Shown in pieces: positions 35,101 to 42,814 of a stretch of 64,000 nucleotides of DNA. The notes under the pieces were generated by a model. That model was not told where the DNA came from. It was given only the letters and a program-made list of their open reading frames with translations, and made no database searches. The translations under genes were made by a program, and so were the position numbers. Source of the stretch: Hymenobacter frigidus (GTDB lineage Bacteria > Bacteroidota > Bacteroidia > Cytophagales > Hymenobacteraceae); contig NZ_BMGY01000002.1 of NCBI RefSeq assembly GCF_014640435.1, positions 124,001-188,000 of the forward strand. The letters run 5' to 3'. Each line of letters starts with the position of its first letter. Positions within the stretch are counted from its first letter, which is position 1.

Positions 35101-35980
35101 AGGCACCGCTGGCACCTTCCCCCGTAGCCGAATCAAACGTGCGAATTTGCTGGCGGCTGGCCGATGCCCACACGCCAATCACGTAGTTGGGGTCCAGGAT
35201 GTTAGCCGCCGCCGATACGGCTTGGCCATTCTTCTGTAGCGTGGCAATTGGGATACTCAGAGCGATGGCGTGGCAGTTTTTGCGCGACAAGCCATCGGTG
35301 GCCGAAGCAGGGCGCAAGCCAGCCAGGTCAAAAATAGCCCCCAAGTCGGCGAAGAACGGGTCATCCGTTGGCCCGCAAAGAATCCGCTCGTTGCCGCCGC
35401 CACTGGCATTCGTGATGGCGTTCTGGCGGAGCGTTTCGTAAGGCGCGGGCTGGTTGAGGCCAGCCCCACCGTTGATGGAGCGCGGCCCAATGTTGTTGGG
35501 GGGCACCACGCCGCCCGTGACGATGGCCGTGAACGCGCCCCCATTCACACTCTTCTCACAGATGTAAGTGGTTTTAAGGTTCTGCTGGCCCAGTCGAATG
35601 TTAAAAAACGTGCTGGGGTCCTGGTTCACGCGGGTGAAGGTGAAGCGGTAGGTGATGTCGTCACCGGCCGTGGCACCGTTGTTTTTTACGTGTACTTCGT
35701 AGCGTACGCCCTCGCCAAAGGTGCTGTAGTTGGGACCGCCGTGGGGCAGCTCAAACGGAATGTAGTTAGCGATAACGACCACGCGGTTGGCGTCGTTGGG
35801 GTCCACGAAGGCGTAGAGGTCGGTGTTGTCGGCCACCGGGTCATCGGCGATGAGCGGGGCCTCGCGGTGGCTACTGGCTTCGAGGGGCGTGTGCTTGGTG
35901 CTGCTCCACACAGAGAGGCCAACCGCTGCCGCTGCCACGGCGGGCAGCATTAAGTATTTATGTATCAGTTTGGAAGTCAT
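32138..35980 (-). CDS. DUF4331 protein with long central region and T9SS type A sorting domain
   Basis: This 1280-aa secreted protein has a signal-like N-terminus (KYLMLPAVAAAAVGLSVWS). A DUF4331 domain (about 30-610) starts ASSHREAPLIADDPVADNTDLYAFVDPND and contains NPGGDMLRLNMAVPATPRN. From about 620 to 1190 runs a Thr/Val/Asn-rich region with short beta-helix-like repeats (NVTITSTGVASFNGPVRVNG, TLTLQTGGTLST). The last 80 residues (LFPNPARGSFTLIVP, VAQRKLTM, LAFGIYSLQLSSDAGKVVKRVVIE) form a Por-type T9SS sorting domain, so the protein is probably moved across the outer membrane and surface-anchored. The ATG at 35980 is chosen; the open frame extends to 36172 but overlaps the upstream paralogue. 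Biochemical role of DUF4331 unknown. Confidence 0.88.
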   Translation of the reverse strand: MTSKLIHKYLMLPAVAAAAVGLSVWSSTKHTPLEASSHREAPLIADDPVADNTDLYAFVDPNDANRVVVIANYIPFELPHGGPNYSTFGEGVRYEVHVKNNGATAGDDITYRFTFTRVNQDPSTFFNIRLGQQNLKTTYICEKSVNGGAFTAIVTGGVVPPNNIGPRSINGGAGLNQPAPYETLRQNAITNASGGGNERILCGPTDDPFFADLGAIFDLAGLRPASATDGLSRKNCHAIALSIPIATLQKNGQAVSAAANILDPNYVIGVWASASRQQIRTFDSATGEGASGAYVQVSRLGMPLTNEVINPIGAKDAWNAVSPYAEAAITDSYLSNPELGLYTADNTPVAPAAPKTANQTFFGEAVPALNALRMQTKSLDGQPGIPAGGFDFRNQADGLQILVGSPLVTGTAFDPNIFGPYLLVADNPRSADIKPIFHTGVPNLPPYQLVVGKTPLSAGNAAVNPLSAGKPFVNNFLPLTFGGRTNPGGDMLRLNMAVPATPRNSPDFSNQGLLAAAVLGITDARFNGSAALQNIPNMDGFPNGRRLEDAVDQIELKAVGGLVLAAVGLYFDDFAAGSTNPLTPKLLAEVGFTTGVEVNDTTFRSAFPYIQTPWSGTGSASGPTNVVVNPNLTVSTATGVDAGTYNNVTITSTGVASFNGPVRVNGTLTLQTGGTLSTQGVLATSCLPITGPGSFVMQPGSTLRICSPDGISATGATGAIQLTGTRTFAPDANFVYNGLEAQTTGAGLPSQVRSLTVSNAAGLTVNNGGISIAQTLALTSGNLTTSASQMLTLLSTPTAGTALVVNTAGAVVGPATVQRAIDPAFNAGPGYRHYSSAVTSTTLSDLTNTPGFTPIYNQTYNTATTPNTTTPFPNVFGYDQSRVTLAANSVPAFDQGFFVPAPGDIMGLLTGYTVNISATAVVDVMGTLNNGTVTRSNLTRGAQAQSGWQLLGNPYPSPLDFSQTAGVTRTNVDDAIYVYQSTGQYVGQYRSYINNVGNPLVSSMQGFFTRVSTGQTTGSFTLNNTARVTTFSTMPSFNRGTAETRPLVGMRLQGTAATLADETFVYFEQGATAGFDARYDAYKLPNSSGLSVGSIITGDELSVNGLPLLPTPTASTTVPLNVSVPAQGTYTLNATTLLNFGGNTKVFLLDAQTGARIDLAQQPQYTFTAATSALPGRFSLYFGPAAGPLATNNAALAKQVQLFPNPARGSFTLIVPAEMGRTTVTAVLYNQLGQVVAQRKLTMTAAGATSQFDVSNLAFGIYSLQLSSDAGKVVKRVVIE

Positions 35981-36012
35981 TTTCTTCGGACGAATCAATG
36001 TTGAGAAATGAG

Positions 36013-37857
36013 TTAGCGACGGTTGGCAAATCCTTCCCACGGCGCGGCCACGTAGGGGAACGCGGTGGTGAAGGGGGCATCGTTGCTCTCCACCCCGGCG
36101 GAGAAGTTCAGCACGCCACGGAGCCTGGGGGTCACGGGGGAGGGGCTGGTGGGCGTGTAGTCGTCGTACCACAGGCCGATGGCGGCAAGGGCCGCACCAC
36201 TTACAGCCTGCAACTCAATTTTCACTACTTCATCTTCCAGGCGGCGGCCGTTGGGGAAGCCGTCCATATTGGGAATCATTTGCAGGGCGGTGCTGCCGTT
36301 AAAGCGCGCATCGGTCAGGCCCAGCACGGCGGCGGCAAACAGGCCTTCGTTGCTGAAATCGGGCGAGTTGCGTGGCGTAGCGGGCACGGCCATGTTCAGG
36401 CGGAGCATGTCGCCGCCGGGGTTGGTGCGGCCCCCAAAGGTGAGGGGCAGGAAGTTGTTCACGAACGGCTTGCCGGGGGCCAGTGGGTTGCCAGCTTTGC
36501 CGGTAGCCAGTTGGTACGGGGGTAAATTCGGCACGCCGGTGTGGAAAATTGGCTTGATGTCGACCGAGCGGGGTTTGCCCGATACGAGCAAGTAGTTGCC
36601 AAAAGCAGCATCATCCAGCGCCGTGCCGGCCACCGCGCCACTGCCTTTCAGCGGAAACAGGCCCGCGGCCTGGTTGCGGAAGTCGAAGCCGTTGGCGGGC
36701 AGACCAGCGAAGCCGGCCAATGACTTGGTTTGGATGCGCAGGGCGTTCAGCGCTGGTACCGCCTCGCCGAAGTAGGTAGCCGCTACGGTTTTGGGTGCGG
36801 CCGGGGCCACGGGCGCATTGTCGGCCATGTACAGGCCCAGCTCGGGGTTCGAGAGGTAGTCGTCGGTGATGGCCGCCTCGGCGTAGGGCGTGGTACGGTT
36901 CCAGGCGTCCTTGCTGCCGATGGGGTTGATAACTTCGTTGGTGAGCGGCATGCCCAAGCGCGAAACCTGCACGTAGGTCGCGTTATCCGTGGTGGCGCCG
37001 CCGGTGGCGCTGAGGGTGCGCATAGTGGGGCGGCTGGCCGATGCCCACACGCCAATCACGTAGTTGGGGTCCAGAATACTGGTCCGCGACGATACCGGCT
37101 GGCCGTTTTTCTGGAGCGTGGCAATAGGCACGCTGATGGCAATAGAATGCACGTTGTACTTGGCCAAGCCATCGCGGGCGCCCTGGTTTACGCGCACGCC
37201 AGCTAAATCAAAAACCGCCCCTAGGTCGATGAAGAACGGGTCTTCGGAAGGGCCACAGAATATTTGTTCGCCCGCGCTGTTGCCGCCCGTGGCGTTCGTC
37301 ACCGCGTTTTGGCGAATGGTGGCGTACGAAGGCTGGTTTAGCCCGACGCTCGTGCTGATGGAGCGCGGCCCGATGTTGTTGGGGGGCACCACGCCGCCCG
37401 TGACGATGGCCGTAAAAGCGCCTCCGTTCACGCTCTTCTCACAGAGGTAAGTTGTTTTGATATTTTGCTGGCCCAGCCGGATGTTAAAAAACGTGCTGGG
37501 GTCCTGGTTCACGCGGCTGAAGGTGAAGCGGTACGTCACGTTGTCGCCGGCCGTGGAGCCATCGTTTTTCACATGAATCTCATACCGCACATTCTCCCCA
37601 AACGTGTAGTAAGTAGGGCCACCCTGGGGCAGCTGAAACGGGATGTAGTCGGCGATGAGCACCACCCGGTTGGCGTCGTTGGGGTCCACGAAGGCATAGA
37701 CGTCGGTGTTGTCGGCCAGCGGGTCATCGGCAATGAGCGGGGCTTCGCGGTGGCTACTGGCTTCCAGCGGCGTGTGGCGGGTGGCGCTCCAGACGGACAG
37801 CGACGTGATGGCACACGCCCCGACCAGCCACTGGAGGGGTTTAGTAAAGCTCTTCAT
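36013..37857 (-). CDS. DUF4331 protein without sorting tail
   Basis: This 614-aa exported paralogue of the next gene has a signal-like N-terminus (FTKPLQWLVGACAITSLSVWSA). The DUF4331 domain then fills the whole remainder (ASSHREAPLIADDPLADNTDVYAFVDPND through FPYVAAPWEGFANRR). It ends exactly where the paralogue's DUF4331 domain ends (FPYIQTPWSG) and lacks the extension and T9SS domain. It would thus stay in the periplasm unless exported otherwise. The two genes are 32 bp apart on the same strand and share long stretches of almost identical DNA. Ligand or reaction unknown. Confidence 0.87.
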   Translation of the reverse strand: MKSFTKPLQWLVGACAITSLSVWSATRHTPLEASSHREAPLIADDPLADNTDVYAFVDPNDANRVVLIADYIPFQLPQGGPTYYTFGENVRYEIHVKNDGSTAGDNVTYRFTFSRVNQDPSTFFNIRLGQQNIKTTYLCEKSVNGGAFTAIVTGGVVPPNNIGPRSISTSVGLNQPSYATIRQNAVTNATGGNSAGEQIFCGPSEDPFFIDLGAVFDLAGVRVNQGARDGLAKYNVHSIAISVPIATLQKNGQPVSSRTSILDPNYVIGVWASASRPTMRTLSATGGATTDNATYVQVSRLGMPLTNEVINPIGSKDAWNRTTPYAEAAITDDYLSNPELGLYMADNAPVAPAAPKTVAATYFGEAVPALNALRIQTKSLAGFAGLPANGFDFRNQAAGLFPLKGSGAVAGTALDDAAFGNYLLVSGKPRSVDIKPIFHTGVPNLPPYQLATGKAGNPLAPGKPFVNNFLPLTFGGRTNPGGDMLRLNMAVPATPRNSPDFSNEGLFAAAVLGLTDARFNGSTALQMIPNMDGFPNGRRLEDEVVKIELQAVSGAALAAIGLWYDDYTPTSPSPVTPRLRGVLNFSAGVESNDAPFTTAFPYVAAPWEGFANRR

Positions 37858-38422
37858 AGAAAAAGCGACAAGTGAAAAAGTGGAACAAATAAACCGACGA
37901 GTTAAAAGGCGTTGAAAATTTTTTGATTAATAACCAAATTGTTGAGAAAAAATATACCCACAGTCAAATCAGCATTGGCGCATGCGAGGAGGTGGGTAAG
38001 CGAACAGCAAATCGGAAATAGTGGGTTGGCGCCAAGGTGGCGGCAACGCAGCGAAACTTAAAACGCGGCCGAGTCAAAAGGCAGGGCTGCCTGGCAAGCG
38101 GTGCAGAGGGGGAAGGTGCCGGGCCCGTCGGGAGGACGAGTGGCGCTGCCCAAAGGGGAAGTGCATCCGGGAGCCAGCTCTCACTGAACTCCTTCGTAAA
38201 TCACTACGGCCGCGGGTGGGTCCTTGGATTTAGTTGCACCGCCGATTTATAAAAATAATTTTCAACTGAATACCCCCGATGAAGCGGAGTAGATTCATTG
38301 TATCTTCAAACAACTGATTGTAAGTATATTATATAACTAATCGACACCGTCGCATGAGCAGACCAAACACTAACCGAAATGCCTTGGCAACAGGGCTTGC
38401 TCGCAGATGACGCGCAAGAATG

Positions 38423-38466
38423 GCTGAGAAGCTGCCACTGCGTTGCTGAGAAGCTGCTACTGCGTT
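38423..38466. repeat. 22-nt tandem duplication
   Basis: GCTGAGAAGCTGCCACTGCG plus TT (38423-38444) is followed directly by a second copy (38445-38466) with a single C-to-T change. Confidence 0.85.
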
Positions 38467-38507
38467 AAAATTGAGAGGTACAGCGGTTTCCAGGTTAGAG
38501 TTCAGCG

Positions 38508-38598
38508 TGTAGCGACCCGACTCTTCGCGTCTCCCGGGCCGCGCCGTTCCCACTCCTGAACCGTTAAACGTCCAGACGCGAAGGGTCGCGTCGCTACA
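38508..38598. repeat. long inverted repeat, TGTAGCGAC / GTCGCTACA type
   Basis: The 25-nt arm at 38508-38532 (TGTAGCGACCCGACTCTTCG, then CGTCT) and the arm at 38574-38598 are reverse complements with two mismatches. The spacer is 41 nt. It resembles the AGACGC-containing hairpin at 13971 in its inner bases. Confidence 0.8.
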
Positions 38599-38834
38599 CC
38601 CGCTTGGTAAAGGGTGTGCACTGACCAGAAAAACACCCTAAATGTTCAAAATCAGTTGATTAGAATTTCAACTTTTACCTATTCCCCAGAGGGCGCACCG
38701 AGTTGGAAACGGCTCCAATTTGGTGGGGTAGTGACGCGAGGACGTGACTCTGCCCCGTTCTGGCAGCCCTCTTCCTGGTGCGCTATATCTTCACGAAGTA
38801 ATAGCTTGTTCTAAATTAATTGTGCAATCAGAAC

Positions 38835-38923
38835 GTCATGCTGAGCTTGTCGAAGCATCTCTACCGCTTCGTTGCACCGGCTCAAGCGAAGCGGTAGAGA
38901 TGCTTCGACAAGCTCAGCATGAC
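38835..38923. repeat. AACGTCATG-family palindrome, long form (copy 5)
   Basis: A perfect 37-bp stem: 38835-38871 (starting GTCATGCTGAGCTTGTCGAA) and its exact reverse complement at 38887-38923, loop 15 nt. The outer GTCATGCTGAGC motif ties it to the shorter hairpins at 744, 19061 and 22621. The inner part (AGCATCTCTACCGCTTCG) is extra. Confidence 0.87.
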
Positions 38924-38991
38924 CGTTTTAGAATGATTTTAGCTAACTCAAACAGCTTTTTACCGCAGCGCTGGCGCGGAAGTTGTTTTCG

Positions 38992-40659
38992 CTACGACAA
39001 GCCCGTAATCACGCCATTATCGTCGATGTCCATCCCCGCCGAGGCGGGTACGGGCGGTAGACCCGGCATGCGCAGCAAGGTGCCGAGGATGGGGATGAGG
39101 AAGCCCGCGCCGGCCGCCAGCTCGCATTCGCGCACCGTAACGCGGAAGCCCTCGGGCCGACCAACGAGCTTCTCGTTGTCCGAAAACGATTTCTGGGTTT
39201 TGGCCATGCAGATGGGCAGCCCGGCCAGGCCCAGGCGGTCGATACGGCGCAGGTCAGCTTCGGCCTGGGCGGTATAATCAACGCCCACGGCCCCGTAAAT
39301 TTCGCGGGCAATGGTTTCGATTTTAGCTTTTACCGGCTGGTCCCAGGCGTAGAGCGGGCGCAGGCGGTTGGTGCCCGCCGCGATGTTGGTCAGCACGGCC
39401 TCGGCCAGAGCGGTGGCTCCGGCCCCGCCCTCGGCCCAGCTGGTGCTGAGCACCGCCGTTACGCCTAGGGCGCGGCAGAGCTGCTGCACCAAGGCCACTT
39501 CCTCGTCGGTGTCGCTGCTGAACTGGTTGATGGCCACTACCGGTTGGTAACCGAATTTTTGGGCGTTTTCGAGGTGCCGGGCCAGGTTGGCGAAGCCCCG
39601 CTCGCAGCGGGCCAGGTCGGGGGTGTTGAGCTGGGCCGGCGTAGCCCCGCCGTGGTGGCGCAGGGCGCGTACAGTGGCCACAATCACCACGGCGGCGGGG
39701 GCCAGGCCCGTGTAGCCGCACTTAATATTGAGAAATTTCTCGGCCCCCAGGTCGGCCCCGAAGCCGGCTTCGGTCACCACGTAATCGCCCAGCGAGAGGC
39801 CCATGCGGGTGGCCAGCGCGGTGTTGGTGCCCTGGGCGATGTTGGCAAACGGCCCGCCATGGATGATGGCCGGGGTCTGCTCCAGGGTTTGCACCAGGTT
39901 GGGCAGCAGGGCATCGCGCAGCAGGATGGTCATGGCCGCTTCGGCGTGCAGCTGGCGGGCGTAGATAGGCTGATTGGTGTAGCTGAAGGCCACCAGAATG
40001 TTGCCGAGTCGGGTCTTGAGGTCGGGTAGGCTGGTGGCCAGGCACAAAATGGCCATCACCTCGGAAGCGGCCGTGATATTGAAGCCATCGGCGCGCATCA
40101 CCCCGTTGGCTTTGCCGCCCAGGCCCACGATGGTCTGGCGCAGGCTGCGGTCGTTGAGGTCCAGGCAGCGTTTCCAGAGCACGGTGCGCGGGTCGATGTC
40201 GAGCGGGTGGTGGGCGGTCTGAATGACGTTGTCGAGCAGGGCGGCCAGCAGGTTGTTGGCTTTTTCCACGGCGTTGAAGTCGCCGGTGAAGTGCAGGTTG
40301 ATGTCGGCCATTGGGCTCACCTGCGAGCGGCCGCCGCCGGTGGCCCCGCCCTTGGCCCCAAACACGGGCCCCAGCGACGGCTCGCGCAGCACCACCACGG
40401 CCTTTTTGCCAATTTTCCGCAGCCCGTCGGCCAGGCCGATGGATACCGTGGTTTTGCCCTCGCCGGCCGGGGTGGGGGTGATGGCCGTAACCAGAATCAG
40501 CTGGGCGGCTGCCACTTTTTTCTCATCAATTAGCCGCAGGGGCAGCTTCGCTTTGTACTTGCCGTAGAGTTCGAGGTCGTCTTCGGCAATGCCCAGGCGG
40601 GCAGCTACTTCCTTGATGGGCGGTAAAACAACGGATTGGGCAATGGAGATGTCGGACAT
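38992..40659 (-). CDS. fhs: formate--tetrahydrofolate ligase
   Basis: This 555-aa enzyme makes 10-formyl-THF from formate, THF and ATP in one-carbon metabolism. It has the P-loop ITPTPAGEGKTTVSIGLADGL, REPSLGPVFGAKGGATGGGRSQV, MRADGFNITAASEVMAILCLA, TEAGFGADLGAEKFLNIKC and the C-terminal ICMAKTQKSFSDNEKLVGRPEGF. Length is typical. Upstream (40660-40795) no promoter box or folate riboswitch was recognised. The stop codon overlaps the edge of the gene-free region. Confidence 0.97.
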   Translation of the reverse strand: MSDISIAQSVVLPPIKEVAARLGIAEDDLELYGKYKAKLPLRLIDEKKVAAAQLILVTAITPTPAGEGKTTVSIGLADGLRKIGKKAVVVLREPSLGPVFGAKGGATGGGRSQVSPMADINLHFTGDFNAVEKANNLLAALLDNVIQTAHHPLDIDPRTVLWKRCLDLNDRSLRQTIVGLGGKANGVMRADGFNITAASEVMAILCLATSLPDLKTRLGNILVAFSYTNQPIYARQLHAEAAMTILLRDALLPNLVQTLEQTPAIIHGGPFANIAQGTNTALATRMGLSLGDYVVTEAGFGADLGAEKFLNIKCGYTGLAPAAVVIVATVRALRHHGGATPAQLNTPDLARCERGFANLARHLENAQKFGYQPVVAINQFSSDTDEEVALVQQLCRALGVTAVLSTSWAEGGAGATALAEAVLTNIAAGTNRLRPLYAWDQPVKAKIETIAREIYGAVGVDYTAQAEADLRRIDRLGLAGLPICMAKTQKSFSDNEKLVGRPEGFRVTVRECELAAGAGFLIPILGTLLRMPGLPPVPASAGMDIDDNGVITGLS

Positions 40660-40795
40660 AAAGGGGCTTTAAGCGGTTTGTATAGGCCAACAGGAAACCT
40701 GTTGTTTTGTGCGGCGGCGGCAATGAAGTTAAAAGCCAGCCGGGTAGATTTTGACTGCCAGCCGCTCGTGAAACGGACACAGCCCCGATAACTAA

Positions 40796-41725
40796 TCAGG
40801 TATTTGGGGTGAGCAGCAGCGTTTTCCATGCCTCCACCAGCCGCCCTTCGGCCAAAAACTGGCGGCCCAGCTGGAGAAGTTGCTGCGCACGCTCCGCGGC
40901 ATCGTCGCGGTGCTTGTTGAGGAGGTAGGCCACCATCGGCTCGGCCCGGAATTCCTCAATCTGCGCCGGGGTGGGTAGGGCGCTGTGCTCGATGTTGGCC
41001 AGCCGGCCCAGCTCGTTGCCGGTGAGCACGGTGGAGGTGCGGAGGTGCTCCGGCAGCTGGTCGATGCCGATACCGATGTGGCGGTTGGGCTTGGCGACTT
41101 CGAACAGGCTGCTGCCGCTGGCGCGGCAATACCAGTCGCCCCCGAGCCGGGCCACGGCGTCCAGCTTGAAGGGGTCGATGCCGGCGGCATCGGGCAGCAG
41201 AATATCCTGCCGGAAGTGGGCCCGCACCACCCGGCAGATAATAAGGTTGCCGGCCCCGTTGTTGTGGCCCAGCTCGATGACCTGCTCCACCACGCACTCG
41301 AACGCAGCCGGGGCCTCGGCCACGCGGGGTGGCCGCACCAGCTCCGAAGCCAGCTCGGTGAGGCCTGCCTTGGTGAATTCGTTGACACCCTTGGCGTATT
41401 CGGTACTGGCCAGGGACAGCTGCTCGACCAGCGCAAAATCGCAGATATTAATGACGACTTCGGGCACTTCGCGCACATTTTGCAGGGTGTGCTTCTGGGA
41501 ATTGTCGCGCACGCGGTTGGCCGGCGAAAACACCAGGATGGGCGGGTTTGAGCTGAAGGCGTTGAAGAAGCTGTAGGGGCTGAGGTTGACCCGGCCTTCA
41601 GCATCAATGGTGCTGGCGAAGGCCACCGGGCGCGGGGCCACGGCCCCCACCAAAAACGGGTGCCACTGCGCGGGCGTGAGGTCGGAAGGGGTGAGGGAAT
41701 GAAAAAGCGGGGGTGATGTGGGCAT
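40796..41725 (-). CDS. flavin reductase family protein
   Basis: This 309-aa FMN-binding split-barrel protein shows the characteristic LVGAVAPRPVAFASTIDAEGRVNLSPYSFFNAFSSNPPI, RDNSQKHTLQN and CVVEQVIELGHNNGAGNLIIC. The barrel covers about 15-220; the C-terminal helical extension (QIEEFRAEPMVAYLLNKHRDD) is common in Bacteroidota members. It probably reduces FMN or a small substrate with NAD(P)H. I chose the ATG at 41725 (MPTSPPLFHSLTPSDL); an upstream in-frame Met at 41929 reads through the divergent gene. A TAnnTTTG box lies about 38 nt upstream. Confidence 0.88.
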   Translation of the reverse strand: MPTSPPLFHSLTPSDLTPAQWHPFLVGAVAPRPVAFASTIDAEGRVNLSPYSFFNAFSSNPPILVFSPANRVRDNSQKHTLQNVREVPEVVINICDFALVEQLSLASTEYAKGVNEFTKAGLTELASELVRPPRVAEAPAAFECVVEQVIELGHNNGAGNLIICRVVRAHFRQDILLPDAAGIDPFKLDAVARLGGDWYCRASGSSLFEVAKPNRHIGIGIDQLPEHLRTSTVLTGNELGRLANIEHSALPTPAQIEEFRAEPMVAYLLNKHRDDAAERAQQLLQLGRQFLAEGRLVEAWKTLLLTPNT

Positions 41726-41763
41726 GGTGAGGGTGAAATCGCCGCGTAGGGTAGTTGGTCGGT

Positions 41764-41781
41764 CAAAGCTAAGTAGCTTTA
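41764..41781. promoter_or_regulatory. back-to-back promoter boxes for flavin reductase and M28 peptidase
   Basis: CAAAGCTA (41764-41771), read on the minus strand, is TAGCTTTG, the -7 box for the flavin reductase. TAGCTTTA (41774-41781) on the plus strand is one base off TAnnTTTG and lies 5 nt before the peptidase ATG, with a TTG 16 nt upstream at 41755. The two boxes form a near-palindrome, so the promoters face each other and may interfere. Confidence 0.5.
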
Positions 41782-41786
41782 GAGGC

Positions 41787-42725
41787 ATGAAACGACTATT
41801 CCTGTGCCTCGTGCTGGTGGGTATGTTTGGGCGGGCGTGGGCTGGGCCCGGCAGCTCGCTGCCACCCACCGATACGGCCCGGCTGCGCCAACACCTGCAG
41901 TTTCTGACCACAACGCCGCAGCCGCGCAACTATCAGCATCCGGTCGTGCTCGACTCGGTAGCCCGCTACATTCAGCGGTGCTTGCGGGCGGCTGGTGCCC
42001 AGGAAATAGGAGAGCAGCCCTACGCAGTGAATGGCCAGACCTACCGCAATGTGCTGGGCTCGTTTGGCCCTGCTAATGGCCCACGAATAATAATCGGGGC
42101 GCACTATGACGTGTGCGGGGAGCAGCCCGGCGCCGACGACAACGGCACCGGCGTGGCCGCCCTGCTGGAGCTGGCGCGGCAGCTCGGGCAGCTGCCGACG
42201 CTGCCGTTTCGCATCGATTTGGTGGCGTATACGCTGGAAGAGCCGCCGTTTTTCCGCACGCCGCACATGGGCAGCTACGTGCATGCAGCATCGCTGCGGG
42301 CGGCTGGGGTGCCAGTGCGGGGCATGGTGGCGCTCGAAATGCTGGGCTATTTCGATGACCGCCGCCACAGCCAGCACTATCCGTTCGAGCCGCTGAAATT
42401 CATCTATGGCAGCCGGGGCAACTACGTGACGGTGGCTCAGAAATTCGGCAACGGCCGCTTCGGCCGGCGGTTTGCGCGGCACTACCGCAGCGTTGCCGCC
42501 TTGCCCGTGAAGCGGTTCAAAGCCCCGGCGTGGCTATCGGGTATTGATTTCTCCGACCACCTCAACTATTGGCATTTCGGCTACCCGGCGGTGCTGCTCA
42601 CCGATACCGCTTTTTATCGCAACCGCAGCTACCACGAAACCACCGATACCCTGGCTCGGCTGGACATGCGCCGCCTGGGGTTGGCCGTGGATGCCCTGCT
42701 GGCCACGTTAATGGGTGGTCAATAG
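41787..42725 (+). CDS. secreted M28 family zinc aminopeptidase
   Basis: This 312-aa exported peptidase has a signal peptide (KRLFLCLVLVGMFGRAWAGP). Co-catalytic zinc site residues are visible: IIIGAHYDV (H106), GADDNGTGVAALLELAR (bridging D118), YTLEEPPFF (catalytic E151, zinc E152), then the LEMLGYFDD region and a final SYHETTDTLARLD with the last zinc His. It probably cleaves N-terminal residues from peptides in the periplasm or outside. Homologues are often called M20/M28 peptidases. The ATG at 41787 gives a proper signal peptide; the open frame upstream (to 41718) lies in the divergent promoter. Confidence 0.9.
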   Translation: MKRLFLCLVLVGMFGRAWAGPGSSLPPTDTARLRQHLQFLTTTPQPRNYQHPVVLDSVARYIQRCLRAAGAQEIGEQPYAVNGQTYRNVLGSFGPANGPRIIIGAHYDVCGEQPGADDNGTGVAALLELARQLGQLPTLPFRIDLVAYTLEEPPFFRTPHMGSYVHAASLRAAGVPVRGMVALEMLGYFDDRRHSQHYPFEPLKFIYGSRGNYVTVAQKFGNGRFGRRFARHYRSVAALPVKRFKAPAWLSGIDFSDHLNYWHFGYPAVLLTDTAFYRNRSYHETTDTLARLDMRRLGLAVDALLATLMGGQ

Positions 42726-42760
42726 TTGTCGGTTTTAGCCAGTCATTTGCTAAACAGATA

Positions 42761-42768
42761 TATGTTTG
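42761..42768 (+). promoter_or_regulatory. putative promoter -7 box upstream of the zinc-ribbon gene
   Basis: TATGTTTG (42761-42768) matches TAnnTTTG, 46 nt before the ATG. It overlaps one of two direct repeats TTTGCTAAA (42746-42754 and 42765-42773), 19 nt apart, which could be an operator. Confidence 0.45.
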
Positions 42769-42814
42769 CTAAATAACTGTAGCTTTACGGCGTTACCGCA
42801 ATCGACTTTGTTCC

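Larger units (their letters stand above)
37858..38991. other. 1.1-kb stretch without a convincing gene
   Basis: It begins AT-rich (37900-37975) upstream of the DUF4331 gene and probably holds its promoter. A GC-rich island follows at about 38020-38230 with many short complementary segments; its 70-codon open frames look non-coding. A second AT-rich stretch runs 38240-38350. Beyond that lie a 22-nt tandem duplication (38423), two long hairpins (38508, 38835) and a segment resembling the GTTTCCAGGTT repeat at 61731. No tRNA, riboswitch or transposase was recognised. Confidence 0.6.

Noticed and set aside
38090..38200. cobalamin riboswitch or group II intron fragment
   Set aside because: Some G-rich motifs look similar, but the conserved B12-box, and domain V of group II introns, could not be found.
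38021..38252. two 70-codon open frames in the GC-rich island
   Set aside because: Basic, low-information translations with no start signal and no family likeness; treated as non-coding.
40660..40795. folate riboswitch before fhs
   Set aside because: No recognisable THF-riboswitch core in the 136-bp gap.
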